NCBI GenBank assembly: GCA_020161355.1
Contig: JAIUOF010000013.1
Location: 30,154 to 94,153, forward strand
Length of the DNA: 64,000 nucleotides
Source: Bacteroidota bacterium
Lineage (GTDB): Bacteria > Bacteroidota > Bacteroidia > Cytophagales > Spirosomataceae
Reading direction: 5' to 3'
Below the pieces are notes generated by a model. That model saw nothing but the letters and a program-made list of their open reading frames with translations, was not told the DNA's origin and made no database searches. The position numbers and the translations under genes are program-made. This document shows positions 27,500-36,054 of the stretch, in pieces; positions within the stretch are counted from its first letter, which is position 1; every line of letters starts with the position of its first letter.

Positions 27500-28291
27500 A
27501 TGTCGTATCTTAATCAAAATACCTTTTTTAAGAAAATACTGCTATTATTTCTTTTCTGTCATACTTTCATTTGTTCGATAGCACAGACAGATAGTACCTC
27601 AAAAGTCATCAATTTCAGAGGAGCAGGCAGTGTTACACAAAATGGTTTTTCATTTATTCCTGCTTTTTCGCTTGGAAAACCCGCCGCTATTTTTAATTTC
27701 AATATTAATGGTGGCAAAAGATTTAGTTTTGACCCTGAGTTCCGATTTGCATTAAAAGATGGTCGCCCATGGTCATTTATTTTTATTTGGCGTTACAAAC
27801 TAATCAATCAAAAACGTTTTCAAGCATCAGTTGGTACACATTTTCCAGCCGTGCCATTTAGAGTTTTGGCCTATGAAACCACCCCCGAAATCAAAAATAC
27901 ACTGGCGGTTTCCCGGGTGATTCCAGTTGAATTTACCCCCAACATAATCATCAACAAAAATAATAGCATAAGCTTGTTTACACTTTATGCCAAAGGTGTG
28001 AGCGATGATGCCATTAATCACACTGCGTTGGTTTCACTCCGAACTTTTTCAACTATTCAGCTAAATAAAAACCTTTTATTTAGAGTGAATCCTCAGTTAT
28101 TTTATCTTAAATTAGATGCCAAAGATGGTTATTATTTTGCCTCTAATTTCACCCTTTTATCGAAAAAAACGCCATTTTATTTGGGTTCGACAATCAATAA
28201 GCCATTGAAAACCGAAATAGCGGGAAAATCATTCGATTGGAATCTAAGTGTGGGTTATGCCATTGATAGAAAGCTGGTTGTAAAAAAATAG
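27500..28291 (+). CDS. Hypothetical exported beta-strand-rich protein
   Basis: 263 residues with a signal peptide (hydrophobic KILLLFLFCHTFICSIAQ). The mature part is a series of alternating strands with aromatic girdles (PAAIFNFNINGGKRFSFDPEF, RPWSFIFIWRYKL, FYLGSTINKPL), as in small outer-membrane barrels. No family recognised. The AraC-type regulator follows after 3 bp, so the two are probably one operon and the regulator may control it. Confidence 0.7.
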   Translation: MSYLNQNTFFKKILLLFLFCHTFICSIAQTDSTSKVINFRGAGSVTQNGFSFIPAFSLGKPAAIFNFNINGGKRFSFDPEFRFALKDGRPWSFIFIWRYKLINQKRFQASVGTHFPAVPFRVLAYETTPEIKNTLAVSRVIPVEFTPNIIINKNNSISLFTLYAKGVSDDAINHTALVSLRTFSTIQLNKNLLFRVNPQLFYLKLDAKDGYYFASNFTLLSKKTPFYLGSTINKPLKTEIAGKSFDWNLSVGYAIDRKLVVKK

Positions 28292-28294
28292 TTT

Positions 28295-29188
28295 ATGGAA
28301 AGAATAGAGTCTTTACAAGATTTTTATGCTAGGAAATTTGAATGGCTACCAGAAAGTCTTAGTCGTGATATCGGTCATGTCAATATTTTTAGGTTGCCCC
28401 ATCCTTCCTCAAAACCAGTGCCGTATCGCCGACGCGATTTTTTCAAAGTAACTCTTTGTCGAGGAAGTAGCCGTATTCATTATGCTGATAAAGTTTTTTC
28501 TTTTGATAAGCAAGCACTTGTGTTTTCAAATCCTTTTATACCCTATAAATGGGAGCATATCGAATCGGAAGTATCGGGTTTTTATATAATTTTTAATGCC
28601 GATTTTTTTAAACAGTTTGGAAATCTTACGCAATATGAGGTATTTCAACCCGCCGGCACCCATGTTTTTGAATTAGACGATGCCCAATTTGAATATTTAT
28701 GGGGAGTATTTGGAAAAATAGAGGCTGAACTGGCTTCGGACTATATTCATAAATACGATGCTATCAAAAATCAGATTTATGAATTGATACATTTTGCTAT
28801 GAAGACCCGCCCATCTAACCGTATTGAAAGGTTACCGATTAATGCTTCGCAGCGAATTCACTGGCTTTTTTTAGAACTTCTGGAGCGTCAATTCCCGATT
28901 GACGATAATCATTCGGAAATTATGTTACGAACAGCCTCTGATTTTGCAACTCAGCTCAATGTACATGTCAATCATCTGAACAGGGCCGTAAAAGAAACCA
29001 GCGGGAATACAACCTCAAAATTTATTGCCGAACGTCTTTTGCAAGAAGCTAAAATTATGCTCAAACATAGCAAATGGAATATCTCAGAAATTGCATATTC
29101 GCTGGGTTATCAGGAAGTAACCCACTTTAATAATTTCTTTAAGAAACATACGCTCACTACGCCCACAAAATACAGAAATAGCCCATAA
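28295..29188 (+). CDS. AraC-family transcriptional regulator
   Basis: 297 residues. The N-terminal part (about 50-160) looks like a cupin sensor domain (FFKVTLCRGSSRIHYADKVFSFDKQALVFSNPF). The C-terminal 100 residues hold two HTH motifs: LNVHVNHLNRAVKETSG and WNISEIAYSLGYQEVTHFNNFFKKHTLTTPTKYR, the typical AraC ending. It likely binds a small ligand and controls the operon that includes the upstream gene. Confidence 0.9.
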   Translation: MERIESLQDFYARKFEWLPESLSRDIGHVNIFRLPHPSSKPVPYRRRDFFKVTLCRGSSRIHYADKVFSFDKQALVFSNPFIPYKWEHIESEVSGFYIIFNADFFKQFGNLTQYEVFQPAGTHVFELDDAQFEYLWGVFGKIEAELASDYIHKYDAIKNQIYELIHFAMKTRPSNRIERLPINASQRIHWLFLELLERQFPIDDNHSEIMLRTASDFATQLNVHVNHLNRAVKETSGNTTSKFIAERLLQEAKIMLKHSKWNISEIAYSLGYQEVTHFNNFFKKHTLTTPTKYRNSP

Positions 29189-29192
29189 AATA

Positions 29193-29296
29193 TCAATTCA
29201 AGCTCCGAAACTCCATCGGACTCACGCCCACTTTCTGCTTAAAAAGCCGGGGATATCAGATGCCTGATACCTGGGCTATTTCGCAAACAGGCTTTT
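29193..29296 (-). pseudogene. Remnant of the C-terminus of another AraC-type regulator
   Basis: On the minus strand the reading is KPVCEIAQVSGI, a stop codon, then YPRLFKQKVGVSPMEFRSLN and a stop. This matches the second HTH and end of AraC proteins (for example ISEIAYSLGY...FFKKHTLTTPTKYR). Only the last 30 or so codons remain, with an internal stop. The rest of the gap up to 29402 shows nothing I can support. Confidence 0.6.
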
Positions 29297-29402
29297 CATT
29301 TTTATAAATCCGCCAATTCGTCCTCTACCTTAATTACCTCAATATAAATCCTTTAAAAACATTATACTGAATGAAATATTGATTTCTGAAAAGGTAAAAT
29401 AA

Positions 29403-29966
29403 TCATTTCACCATTGCCCTAATTCTGCTGAGGCTTACCTGGGTGATTCCCAAATAGGAAGCGATATGCTTAAGTGGAATTCTCTGAATTGTTTCAGCAC
29501 TTTTCGAAAGCTCAGCATAGCGTTCAGTAGCATTATGAAACTGCAGGCTTTCGAGTCTTTGAAGTGTTTTAATATGCTCATTTTCAAATATTAATCTAAA
29601 AAGCCGCTCAATGTCTGGATATTGGTCGTATAGCTTAAACAATTTAGGGGCGTTGATAGCCAGAACTTCTGAGTCTTCCAGCATTTGAATCCCTTTTGTA
29701 GAAGGATTTCCCCGAAAAAGACTTTCTGCTCTCACCACCATTTCGCTTTCAAAAGCAAAATGCTCGGTAATATCATTGCCATTATTGTAATAAAAGATGC
29801 GGGCGAGCCCTTTCCTGATAAAATAAATGGTGCGGCAGGTTTGCCCTACCTCCTGAAGCATTTCATTTTTCTTTAAAGACTGAGAAACAGTAATTGACTC
29901 CAGTTCTTTTACGGCCTTATCTGAAAGCTTTATAAAGGTATCAAAATGAGCGAAAAGGGCTTTCAT
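29403..29966 (-). CDS. Crp/Fnr-family transcriptional regulator
   Basis: 187 residues from the ATG at 29966. The frame runs on upstream to 30122, but that part is antisense to a GH1 gene fragment, so I reject the longer form. A cyclic-nucleotide-binding-type barrel (TIYFIRKGLARIFYYNNGNDITEHFAFESEMV) is followed by an HTH (IPLKHIASYLGITQVSLSRIRAM). This type is common in Bacteroidota and lacks the usual cAMP contact residues as far as I can see, so its signal is unknown. Confidence 0.85.
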   Translation of the reverse strand: MKALFAHFDTFIKLSDKAVKELESITVSQSLKKNEMLQEVGQTCRTIYFIRKGLARIFYYNNGNDITEHFAFESEMVVRAESLFRGNPSTKGIQMLEDSEVLAINAPKLFKLYDQYPDIERLFRLIFENEHIKTLQRLESLQFHNATERYAELSKSAETIQRIPLKHIASYLGITQVSLSRIRAMVK

Positions 29967-30039
29967 ATGGGATGATTTTGAGTTATAAATATAGCCTTTT
30001 TTTCTTTGTTTAAAATTTATACCCTGCCAGGGCGGGAAA

Positions 30040-30188
30040 GGCATCAGACTGAAAGGCGTTTTTCTATGGACATGGGTCGATAATTTTGAATGGGTCGATG
30101 GAACAAAACCCAGATTTGGCATAGTTTATAATAATTTCAGAACTCAAAAAAGAACTCAGATATTGGATGCAGACGTTTTTGATGCAGT
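30040..30188 (+). pseudogene. 3'-end fragment of a GH1 beta-glucosidase gene
   Basis: Reads GIRLKGVFLWTWVDNFEWVDG and continues TKPRFGIVYNNFRTQKRT, nearly identical to residues near 398-435 of the GH1 protein at 9709; DNA identity is high. A short deletion follows, then bases matching its last codons (GATATTGGAT...). There is no 5' part. It stands directly before the 291-bp leader of the first cassette array. Confidence 0.75.
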
Positions 30189-30234
30189 GAAGCGTAATGG
30201 TTTCATTTGTTAAAACCAATCCCAACTCTTTATG

Positions 30235-30525
30235 AATTAAAAACTACTGCTATGAAGCCCGCAAACCGCTGATGGATAACCGAAAAAGAAATTTCTCTTT
30301 TATTCTTTTGCCTGACCAAATCCTTTTTTTATATTCGTAAAGTATTTGGCTACACGGTCTGCACCGACAAAAACCATAGACCCCCTGGCTGCATAGATTA
30401 ACCGACAACAAATGATTAAAATCGGATAGTTGTCACATTTTCAATATTTTAAAACAAAAACCGGCAATAGAGACAATAACGATATAGACGCAATAGGGTT
30501 TGTAGGTTGGATCTATACTAATGTT
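30235..30525 (+). repeat. Array leader repeat R1, copy a
   Basis: About 291 bp shared with 43374-43664 at high identity (for example CCCGCAAACCGCTGATGG, TTTGGCTACACGGTCTGCAC vs the same with CCACACGG). The match ends exactly at ATCTAT-A/T-CTAATGTT; after GTT the two loci differ completely. It starts near AAACTACTGC, which resembles the cassette 3'-end motif. Each copy stands between a GH1 3' fragment and a cassette-like array. Confidence 0.8.
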
Positions 30526-30567
30526 ACAGGCAAGCGTAGGAAACATACTACCATTTAATATACTAAT

Positions 30568-32178
30568 ATGAAAATAAAGAAGCTTCAATTAAAAAACGGA
30601 TATAAAAGATTCCATGATTTAACGATTGATTTGGGAGATAATCCGAAAAGAATTATTGCTTTGATTGGTCCAAATGGTTGTGGAAAAAGTAGTGTACTGG
30701 ATGGAATGTTATTTCTTCATAACGCTTATGGTCAAATTGGTAACAAAGGTGGAAAAGACCACACTTTTCATTCTATGACTCAAACACCAAATTTTAACTA
30801 TCAAAATGTTATCATTGATTTCGTTGAAGGAAACTATCAAAATTTAAGACAATTAAAAGAAAAGAATGGAACAGGAAATACATTATTCTCATTTAGAAGT
30901 TCATATCGGTATAATAGTAATTTAAAGGTAACTCATTCACAAGCACTCCAAGAACTTCGTCTTAATAGTTATGGAGCAACTGCCAGTATTGATTTGGATG
31001 ATAAAATGGAGGAAAATTACAGAAGATTACAGGTAAAATATAATGATTACCTCCATGAAACTGATTGCAAACCTTCTGAGGCAAAAACTAAAATTATCGG
31101 TGATTTAAATTCTGCATTGAGTAATTGTCTTGATTTGCAAATTGATAATTTAGGTAGTATTGAAACCAATCAAGGTACAATATATTTCACAAAGCAAGAC
31201 CACCCAAAAGTATTTGAATTTAATGTATTATCCTCTGGAGAAAAAGAAGTAGTTGATGTCTTATTAGACATTTATCTTCGACAGAAAGAATATAATGAAA
31301 GTATTTATTTAATTGATGAGCCAGAACTGCATATCAATACTGCAATTCAAAAAAAACTATTATTGGAAATAAACAAATTAGTTCCTCAGAATTCTCAAAT
31401 ATGGATTGCAACTCATAGCATTGGATTTCTTAGAGCATTACAAGAAGAATTAAATGTAGAAAGTCAAATTATTGAATTCAAAAATGGTGTTAATTGGGCA
31501 TCAGAAACAATAACATTAAGCCCAATTGTGAAAAATAGGGCTAGTTGGAAAAGTATTTTTTCAACAGCACTTGATGATTTAAGTGAATTAGTAAGCCCTA
31601 AAAGATTAATATATTGTGAAGGATTTGATAAACCTGGGAAAAATGGTGCTGAAGTGGGTTTTGATGCAAAAGTTTATAATCAGATATTCTCAGATAAATA
31701 TACCGATACTTTATTCATTTCCAGTGGCGGAAATACAGAACTAGACCAAAGAAGTGATATTGCAATAAATATTCTTTCAAAAGTATTCTCTGGCATTGAA
31801 ATACTTGTACTTAAAGACAGGGATATTTCTTCAGGAAAAGCTAATACAGAAAACGACAGGGAAGTTTATATATCTACTAATCCAACCTACCACAGAGTGT
31901 TAAAAAGGTGGGAAATTGAGAATTACTTGTATGATAAAGAAGTTCTTATAAAATATTGCTCTTTAAAAGGATTAACATTTGATGAAATAGAATATGATAA
32001 ATTTGTCACTGATATTGTTAATCAGAATATAAAAGATGAAACTAATAGAATTAAGAATTTTTGTGGCATTTCAACAAGTATTAATCAAGAAAGATTCAAA
32101 CTTGAATTATCCAAAGTTATTGATTCAGACATGAGTATATATGCAGAACTTGAAAATGTTATTTTTAAAAGAAATTAA
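30568..32178 (+). CDS. AAA ATPase with TOPRIM-like C-terminus (OLD/DUF4435-like), putative defence protein
   Basis: 536 residues. ABC/SMC-type ATPase: Walker A GPNGCGKSS (34-42), signature LSSGEKE (221-227), Walker B SIYLIDEPELH (245-255), H-loop H283 in ATHS. The C-terminal part has acidic motifs placed like a TOPRIM or DUF4435 domain: CEGFD (E351), LKDRD (417-419) and KRWEIENYL. Proteins of this layout (OLD family, ATPase-DUF4435) are often phage-defence nucleases, so that is the likely role, but activity is not shown. First gene of the first cassette-like array; bounded by GTTACAGGC before and GCCTGTAAC after. Confidence 0.75.
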   Translation: MKIKKLQLKNGYKRFHDLTIDLGDNPKRIIALIGPNGCGKSSVLDGMLFLHNAYGQIGNKGGKDHTFHSMTQTPNFNYQNVIIDFVEGNYQNLRQLKEKNGTGNTLFSFRSSYRYNSNLKVTHSQALQELRLNSYGATASIDLDDKMEENYRRLQVKYNDYLHETDCKPSEAKTKIIGDLNSALSNCLDLQIDNLGSIETNQGTIYFTKQDHPKVFEFNVLSSGEKEVVDVLLDIYLRQKEYNESIYLIDEPELHINTAIQKKLLLEINKLVPQNSQIWIATHSIGFLRALQEELNVESQIIEFKNGVNWASETITLSPIVKNRASWKSIFSTALDDLSELVSPKRLIYCEGFDKPGKNGAEVGFDAKVYNQIFSDKYTDTLFISSGGNTELDQRSDIAINILSKVFSGIEILVLKDRDISSGKANTENDREVYISTNPTYHRVLKRWEIENYLYDKEVLIKYCSLKGLTFDEIEYDKFVTDIVNQNIKDETNRIKNFCGISTSINQERFKLELSKVIDSDMSIYAELENVIFKRN

Positions 32179-32186
32179 AAACGCCA

Positions 32187-32319
32187 GCCTGTAACACATG
32201 GTATAGTGCATGCGGGTTTCAGTGGGTTGCTAATGCTTGTGGCTCGTAAAAAAGTTCAGTGTAACTTGATAGGAAATCGCCTCTTAATCCCGCACGACAC
32301 CATACCATCACCGTTATAG
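32187..32319 (+). other. attC-like recombination site 1 (end of the ATPase cassette)
   Basis: 133 bp from GCCTGTAAC to GTTATAG. It folds as an imperfect hairpin: CATGGTATAGTGCATGCGGG near the left end pairs with CCCGCACGACACCATACC near the right end, closed by TAAC/GTTA. This is the build of an integron attC site (R''...R'), including the orientation with the next gene starting just after GTT. The left end is the exact reverse complement of the start of its own cassette (GTTACAGGC, 30523). Confidence 0.6.
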
Positions 32320-32351
32320 CCAATTGTAGAACGACAAAACAAACAGACAAA

Positions 32352-33074
32352 TTGAAATGGATAGACAAAATAAAAGAGTTGACAACTAAGCAGGATAAAT
32401 CACCCGATTTGAAAAAAGGAGAGATAAAACAAATTCTCATTCAAACAGCAAGTGAGATTTTGCCTGAATTTGAGTTTTTAGCATATAAAAACGGTTGCTA
32501 CACTTTTCAACGACAAAAACAACTGAACAACTTGATTGTATATGAATTGCTTCACGTAATATTCACGCTTAAAGACAAAAACTTTGCTTGCTCAATTGCT
32601 TCAGTTATAAATCCTAAGTACATTTTTTCAAACCTCTACAACACTGGACTTTTAAATCCACACAAGGACTTGAAAGTATTGAGACATAATTCTTGTGCTT
32701 TGAATATCCAAGATGCTTACTATTTTCATAACGGACAAGTTGATACAACAACAAGCATCGTAAAGGAAATTTTTGCAGACTACAAAAAATACGGACTTCC
32801 ATTCCTAGACAAACAACTTGAGAGACTAAATTCAAATGCAATTGTTAAATGTGGCCTTGACTACATAGACCACTTAAAAATTGACAAGGAAAAACTAAAA
32901 ATCGAAATAACCGAAGAACTTAATAAAGGTGGATTAATAATTTCAAGTATAAAACAGCCAATTTATATCGACCTTAAAGAAAAGTTACAATCTGTAAGCG
33001 GACAAACTAAAGATGACCGACAAAAAATACCTATGACAGCACATGAATTATTAGAACAATATTGGACAAAATGA
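32352..33074 (+). CDS. Hypothetical protein (cassette gene)
   Basis: 240 residues, no signal peptide or membrane segment. The first part (FEFLAYKNGCYTFQRQKQLNNLIVYELLHVIFTLKDKNF) looks like an alpha/beta domain; the C-terminal end is charged. I do not recognise the family. The cassette starts at GTTATAGCC (32313) and ends near AGCCTCTAAC, a 7 of 9 complementary match. Plus strand, like all genes of the array. Confidence 0.7.
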   Translation: MKWIDKIKELTTKQDKSPDLKKGEIKQILIQTASEILPEFEFLAYKNGCYTFQRQKQLNNLIVYELLHVIFTLKDKNFACSIASVINPKYIFSNLYNTGLLNPHKDLKVLRHNSCALNIQDAYYFHNGQVDTTTSIVKEIFADYKKYGLPFLDKQLERLNSNAIVKCGLDYIDHLKIDKEKLKIEITEELNKGGLIISSIKQPIYIDLKEKLQSVSGQTKDDRQKIPMTAHELLEQYWTK

Positions 33075-33080
33075 AAAATA

Positions 33081-33546
33081 CACCAGCCTCTAACAAATAA
33101 GGCTTCGTTCGGCACAACGTAATGCGTTCAAGCATTTAGAATGAAGCCAATTTTGAACTAATCCGGGCCAGGCTGGCTTCGGTAGTTTTTCTCCTTTTTT
33201 CGCCTCTATGAAGTTTTCGTCCGATGCTATTTGAAGTTCTGAAGCTGTCTCCTGTTGAGTTTTGATTGAAGTGAGAGTGTGTTTAAGTTTCCGTTTCAGA
33301 CTAATTTTTAACTTTTAGAACATACCTACCCACGCTCATGCCTGATCAGGTTGGTTTAGCTTATTCCACATGTCTGTGGAAAAATCCGGTGGATAGCCCG
33401 GTTAAATATTTGTATGAAAACCGATAATTGGTATTGGAATTTAGAATCCAAAAACAAATCATTAAATTTGGTTTGAGAAATGAGTAAATACAATTGCAAC
33501 TAATTGATTATCAGCATGCGTAAAAAACGTTAGTCAGAATTGTTAA
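33081..33546 (+). repeat. Long intercassette repeat R2, copy a
   Basis: Runs from ACACCAGCCTCTAACA to GTCAGAATTGTTAAAA. It begins with a hairpin GGCTTCGTTC / GAATGAAGCC (33101-33110 with 33139-33148) that holds a smaller AACG/CGTT hairpin. The later part has CCGGTGGATAGCCCGG and further AT-rich symmetric parts. Copies: 33975-34225 (shortened), 47044-47515, and a partial one at 49051-49215. Each full copy stands directly before a cassette gene. Confidence 0.75.
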
Positions 33547-33587
33547 AAACTCTCCTTTGAGCAATGACAATTAAAAAATAAATAATT

Positions 33588-33965
33588 ATGACAGACAGAG
33601 AAAAAATAATTGAAAACTATATTGAGGGATATAACCAGTTTGATATTGACAAAATGGTTGCTGACTTCGGGGACAACATAATTTTTGAAAACATACAAAA
33701 TGGTGAAACAAATATGTCTTTGAATGGATTGAATGAATTTAGACAGCAAGCAGAACAAGCAAAAACATATTTTACTGAAAGAACTCAGTCAATAAAATCA
33801 TGTAATCACTTTGACAATCGTTGTGAAATAGAAATTGGTTATAGAGCAATTTTAGCAATTGACTTTCCAAATGGACTAAAGAAAGGGCAAGAATTAAATC
33901 TTTTAGGCAAATCTATTTTCGAATTTGAGGGTGACAAAATAATTCGTTTGACTGATATTAGTTAA
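33588..33965 (+). CDS. NTF2/SnoaL-like protein (cassette gene)
   Basis: 125 residues: one cone-shaped NTF2-like domain, with the usual opening MTDREKIIENYIEGYNQFDIDKMVADFGDNIIFEN and closing GKSIFEFEGDKIIRLTDI. No signal peptide. Members bind small ligands or act as simple isomerases or hydrolases; the substrate is unknown. Single-domain proteins of this type are common cassette cargo. Preceded by R2 copy a. Confidence 0.8.
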   Translation: MTDREKIIENYIEGYNQFDIDKMVADFGDNIIFENIQNGETNMSLNGLNEFRQQAEQAKTYFTERTQSIKSCNHFDNRCEIEIGYRAILAIDFPNGLKKGQELNLLGKSIFEFEGDKIIRLTDIS

Positions 33966-33974
33966 ATGATGAAA

Positions 33975-34225
33975 AATACACTAGCCACCAACATCTAAGG
34001 CTTCGTTTGGCTCAACTTGCATAGAATAAAACCAATGTAGAACGAAACTTATCTTTCAAAACTCCGGTGGATAGACCGGTTAAATATTTGTATGAAAACC
34101 GATAATTGGTTTTGGAATTTAGAATCCAAAAACAAATCATTAAATTCGGTTTGACAAATGAGAAAATGCAATTGCAACTAATTGATTATCACTATGCGTA
34201 AAAAACATTAGTCAGAACCTTAACA
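33975..34225 (+). repeat. Long intercassette repeat R2, copy b (internally deleted)
   Basis: Starts at TACACTAGCCACCAACA, has GGCTTCGTTTGGCTCAAC, then jumps to ACTCCGGTGGATAGACCGG and continues to GTCAGAACCTTAACA. Compared with copy a about 200 bp of the middle is missing. Its CCGGT...ACCGG and TTTTGGA...TCCAAAA hairpins are perfect. Confidence 0.75.
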
Positions 34226-34246
34226 AACAGCATAACAAAAAAGAAA

Positions 34247-34771
34247 ATGACAAACATTCAAATTCAAAAAGTATCTCTTGCCGACATTGACCATTTGCAA
34301 AAAATTGGTAGGCAGACTTTTTATGAAACTTTTTCAGCAGGGAATACAGAAGAAAATATGACAAAATATTTGGACGAGGGATTTTCCAGTGAAAAATTGA
34401 CGACTGAACTAAATGACAAAAATGCAGAATTCTACTTTGCAACCCTTGAAAAAAACGTAATTGGTTATTTGAAATTGAATTTTGGACACTCACAAACAGA
34501 AATAAAGGATGACAAAGCTGTAGAAATAGAACGAATTTATGTCTTGAAAGACTTTCACGGAAAAAGTGTTGGACAACTTCTGTATGACAAAGCAATTGAA
34601 GTTGCCAAACAAAAAAATTCTGACTTTGTTTGGTTAGGAGTTTGGGAAGAAAATCCGAGAGCCATAAATTTTTACAAGAAAAACGGCTTTGTAGAGTTTG
34701 ACAAACATATTTTCAAACTTGGCAATGACGAACAGACAGACATAATGATGAAACTTATATTGAATAACTAA
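34247..34771 (+). CDS. GNAT-family N-acetyltransferase (cassette gene)
   Basis: 174 residues, a single GNAT domain. The acetyl-CoA binding part is VEIERIYVLKDFHGKSVGQLLYDKAIEVAK with the R/Q-x-x-G-x loop, followed by WLGVWEENPRAINFYKKNGF and a final strand KLILNN. It is closest in style to the small diamine or amino-acid acetyltransferases; the acceptor is unknown. GNAT genes are frequent integron cargo. Preceded by R2 copy b and followed by a GGCATTAACA end motif. Confidence 0.88.
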   Translation: MTNIQIQKVSLADIDHLQKIGRQTFYETFSAGNTEENMTKYLDEGFSSEKLTTELNDKNAEFYFATLEKNVIGYLKLNFGHSQTEIKDDKAVEIERIYVLKDFHGKSVGQLLYDKAIEVAKQKNSDFVWLGVWEENPRAINFYKKNGFVEFDKHIFKLGNDEQTDIMMKLILNN

Positions 34772-34786
34772 CTGAATGACAAAAAA

Positions 34787-34968
34787 GGCCGGCATTAACA
34801 GCTAAGGATTTGTTCAAAAGCGTTTTGGCAAAAGCAGGGCTGACGGAAGTAACTGAACATTTGTATTTCTATCAACGTTTGTACTTAATTTCGGCTGACA
34901 GTTTTCAAATTCTCTGCCAAGCCTCCACCGATCTCGCAAAACACTGTAAAAGAAAAAGCAATACTTAT
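34787..34968 (+). other. Intercassette spacer
   Basis: From GGCCGGCATTAACA to the ATG at 34969. It starts like the other cassette ends (TAACA, then TAAGGATTTGTTC resembling the TAAGGCTTCGTTC of R2) but I cannot identify its right-hand GTT site with confidence. Confidence 0.4.
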
Positions 34969-35547
34969 ATGACCACCTTAAATAATATTCCAATCATAGC
35001 CTTCAAAACAGCTGAAATCTTTGAAACCTGGCTCAAAGAGCATCACGAAAACGGGATAGGCTTTTGGCTCAAAATATTCAAGAAAGATGCTGGCATGGAA
35101 ACCATCACCTATGCCGAAGCCCTTGATGTAGCTCTTTGCTATGGCTGGATTGATGGTCAAAAACAAAAATTTGACGAACATGCCTGGTTGCAAAAATTTA
35201 CCCCCAGAAAAGAAAAAAGCATTTGGTCTAAAATAAATATCGGGCATGTAGAAAGACTAATCAATGAAGGCAGAATGAAGCCTGCCGGTTTAAAAGCCAT
35301 CGAAATCGCAAAAGCCAATGGCAATTGGGCAAAGGCCTATGATCCTCAAAGCCAAATGACTATTCCTGAAGACTTTATGAAGGAACTCAGCAAAAATAAA
35401 AAAGCGGAGGCGTTTTTTACCACGCTCAACAAAACCAATCTATTCTCCATAGGATTTCGCCTTCAAACCGCAAAAAAGCAGGAAACAAGAGAAAAACGAA
35501 TGAAAGAAATTATTGAAAAGCTGGCAAAAGGAGAAAAATTACAATAA
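34969..35547 (+). CDS. YdeI/OmpD-associated family protein (cassette gene)
   Basis: 192 residues from the ATG at 34969 (MTTLNNIPIIAFKTAEIFETWL). The frame stays open further upstream to 34810, but that part is spacer DNA. Family features: WLKEHHENGIGFWLKIFKKDAG, EALDVALCYGWIDGQ, FTPRKEKSIWSKIN and the C-terminal helical part RLQTAKKQETREKRMKEIIEKL. Members have been linked to protection against peptides or bacteriocins, with little biochemistry. Last gene of the first array. Confidence 0.85.
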   Translation: MTTLNNIPIIAFKTAEIFETWLKEHHENGIGFWLKIFKKDAGMETITYAEALDVALCYGWIDGQKQKFDEHAWLQKFTPRKEKSIWSKINIGHVERLINEGRMKPAGLKAIEIAKANGNWAKAYDPQSQMTIPEDFMKELSKNKKAEAFFTTLNKTNLFSIGFRLQTAKKQETREKRMKEIIEKLAKGEKLQ

Positions 35548-36012
35548 TAATTTAGCTTAATGAAAGCAATTAACTGTAAAATGCAAGCCGCTACCCACTA
35601 ATGCCCCCGGCATGCAATTAATTTTGAAGTTTTGTGTGTTTAAGTTTCTTTTTCCTATATTATTTTACCTTGGGAACTTGCCTTCGCCCTATCGACAGGT
35701 GTCGGTATGAGTCGGGCGTTTAAGTTTATTCCATATTTTCTTTTAAAATGATGGTCAAAACTGCCGTGTATCTTGAGGCAACTGCCTTGCAAATAAAAAC
35801 TAAAAAGCACCCGGATTGATGTTACATGCTTCAGGAACCGGAAATTTTTGAAAATTGAAATGTAAAAAATGAATAAACTATGAATTGTGGGGCGTAGAGA
35901 GACTCATCCCTCCCCCGACATATTACAGACTTATATGTTATGATATCCCGATTCCCCTAGGGCAATTTTGATTCTATATAACAAAGGTTTGCTTTGTTTC
36001 ATCAGTTTACAT
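35548..36012. other. Gap after the first array
   Basis: 465 bp without a supported gene. It has GGCATGCAATTA, similar to GGCATGCAATACC behind the second array, then a GTGTGTTTAAGTTTC stretch similar to part of R2, so it probably holds decayed intercassette DNA. An AT-rich tail follows. Confidence 0.4.
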
Positions 36013-36045
36013 AAAAAGAAAAGAGGGGGATCAATCACCCCCTCT
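36013..36045 (-). terminator. Rho-independent terminator of the GATase-like lipoprotein gene
   Basis: Stem AGAGGGGG / CCCCCTCT (36022-36029 with 36038-36045), 8-base loop, followed on the minus strand by TTTCTTTTT. It lies 10 bp past the stop codon. Confidence 0.85.
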
Positions 36046-36054
36046 CTAAACATA

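Noticed and set aside
29967..30122. N-terminal extension of the Crp-type regulator
   Set aside because: It reads the antisense of a GH1 gene fragment; the ATG at 29966 gives the normal family length.
30195..35560. Insertion sequence or transposon as cause of the repeats
   Set aside because: No transposase frame, no terminal inverted repeats and no target duplications were seen around R1 or R2.
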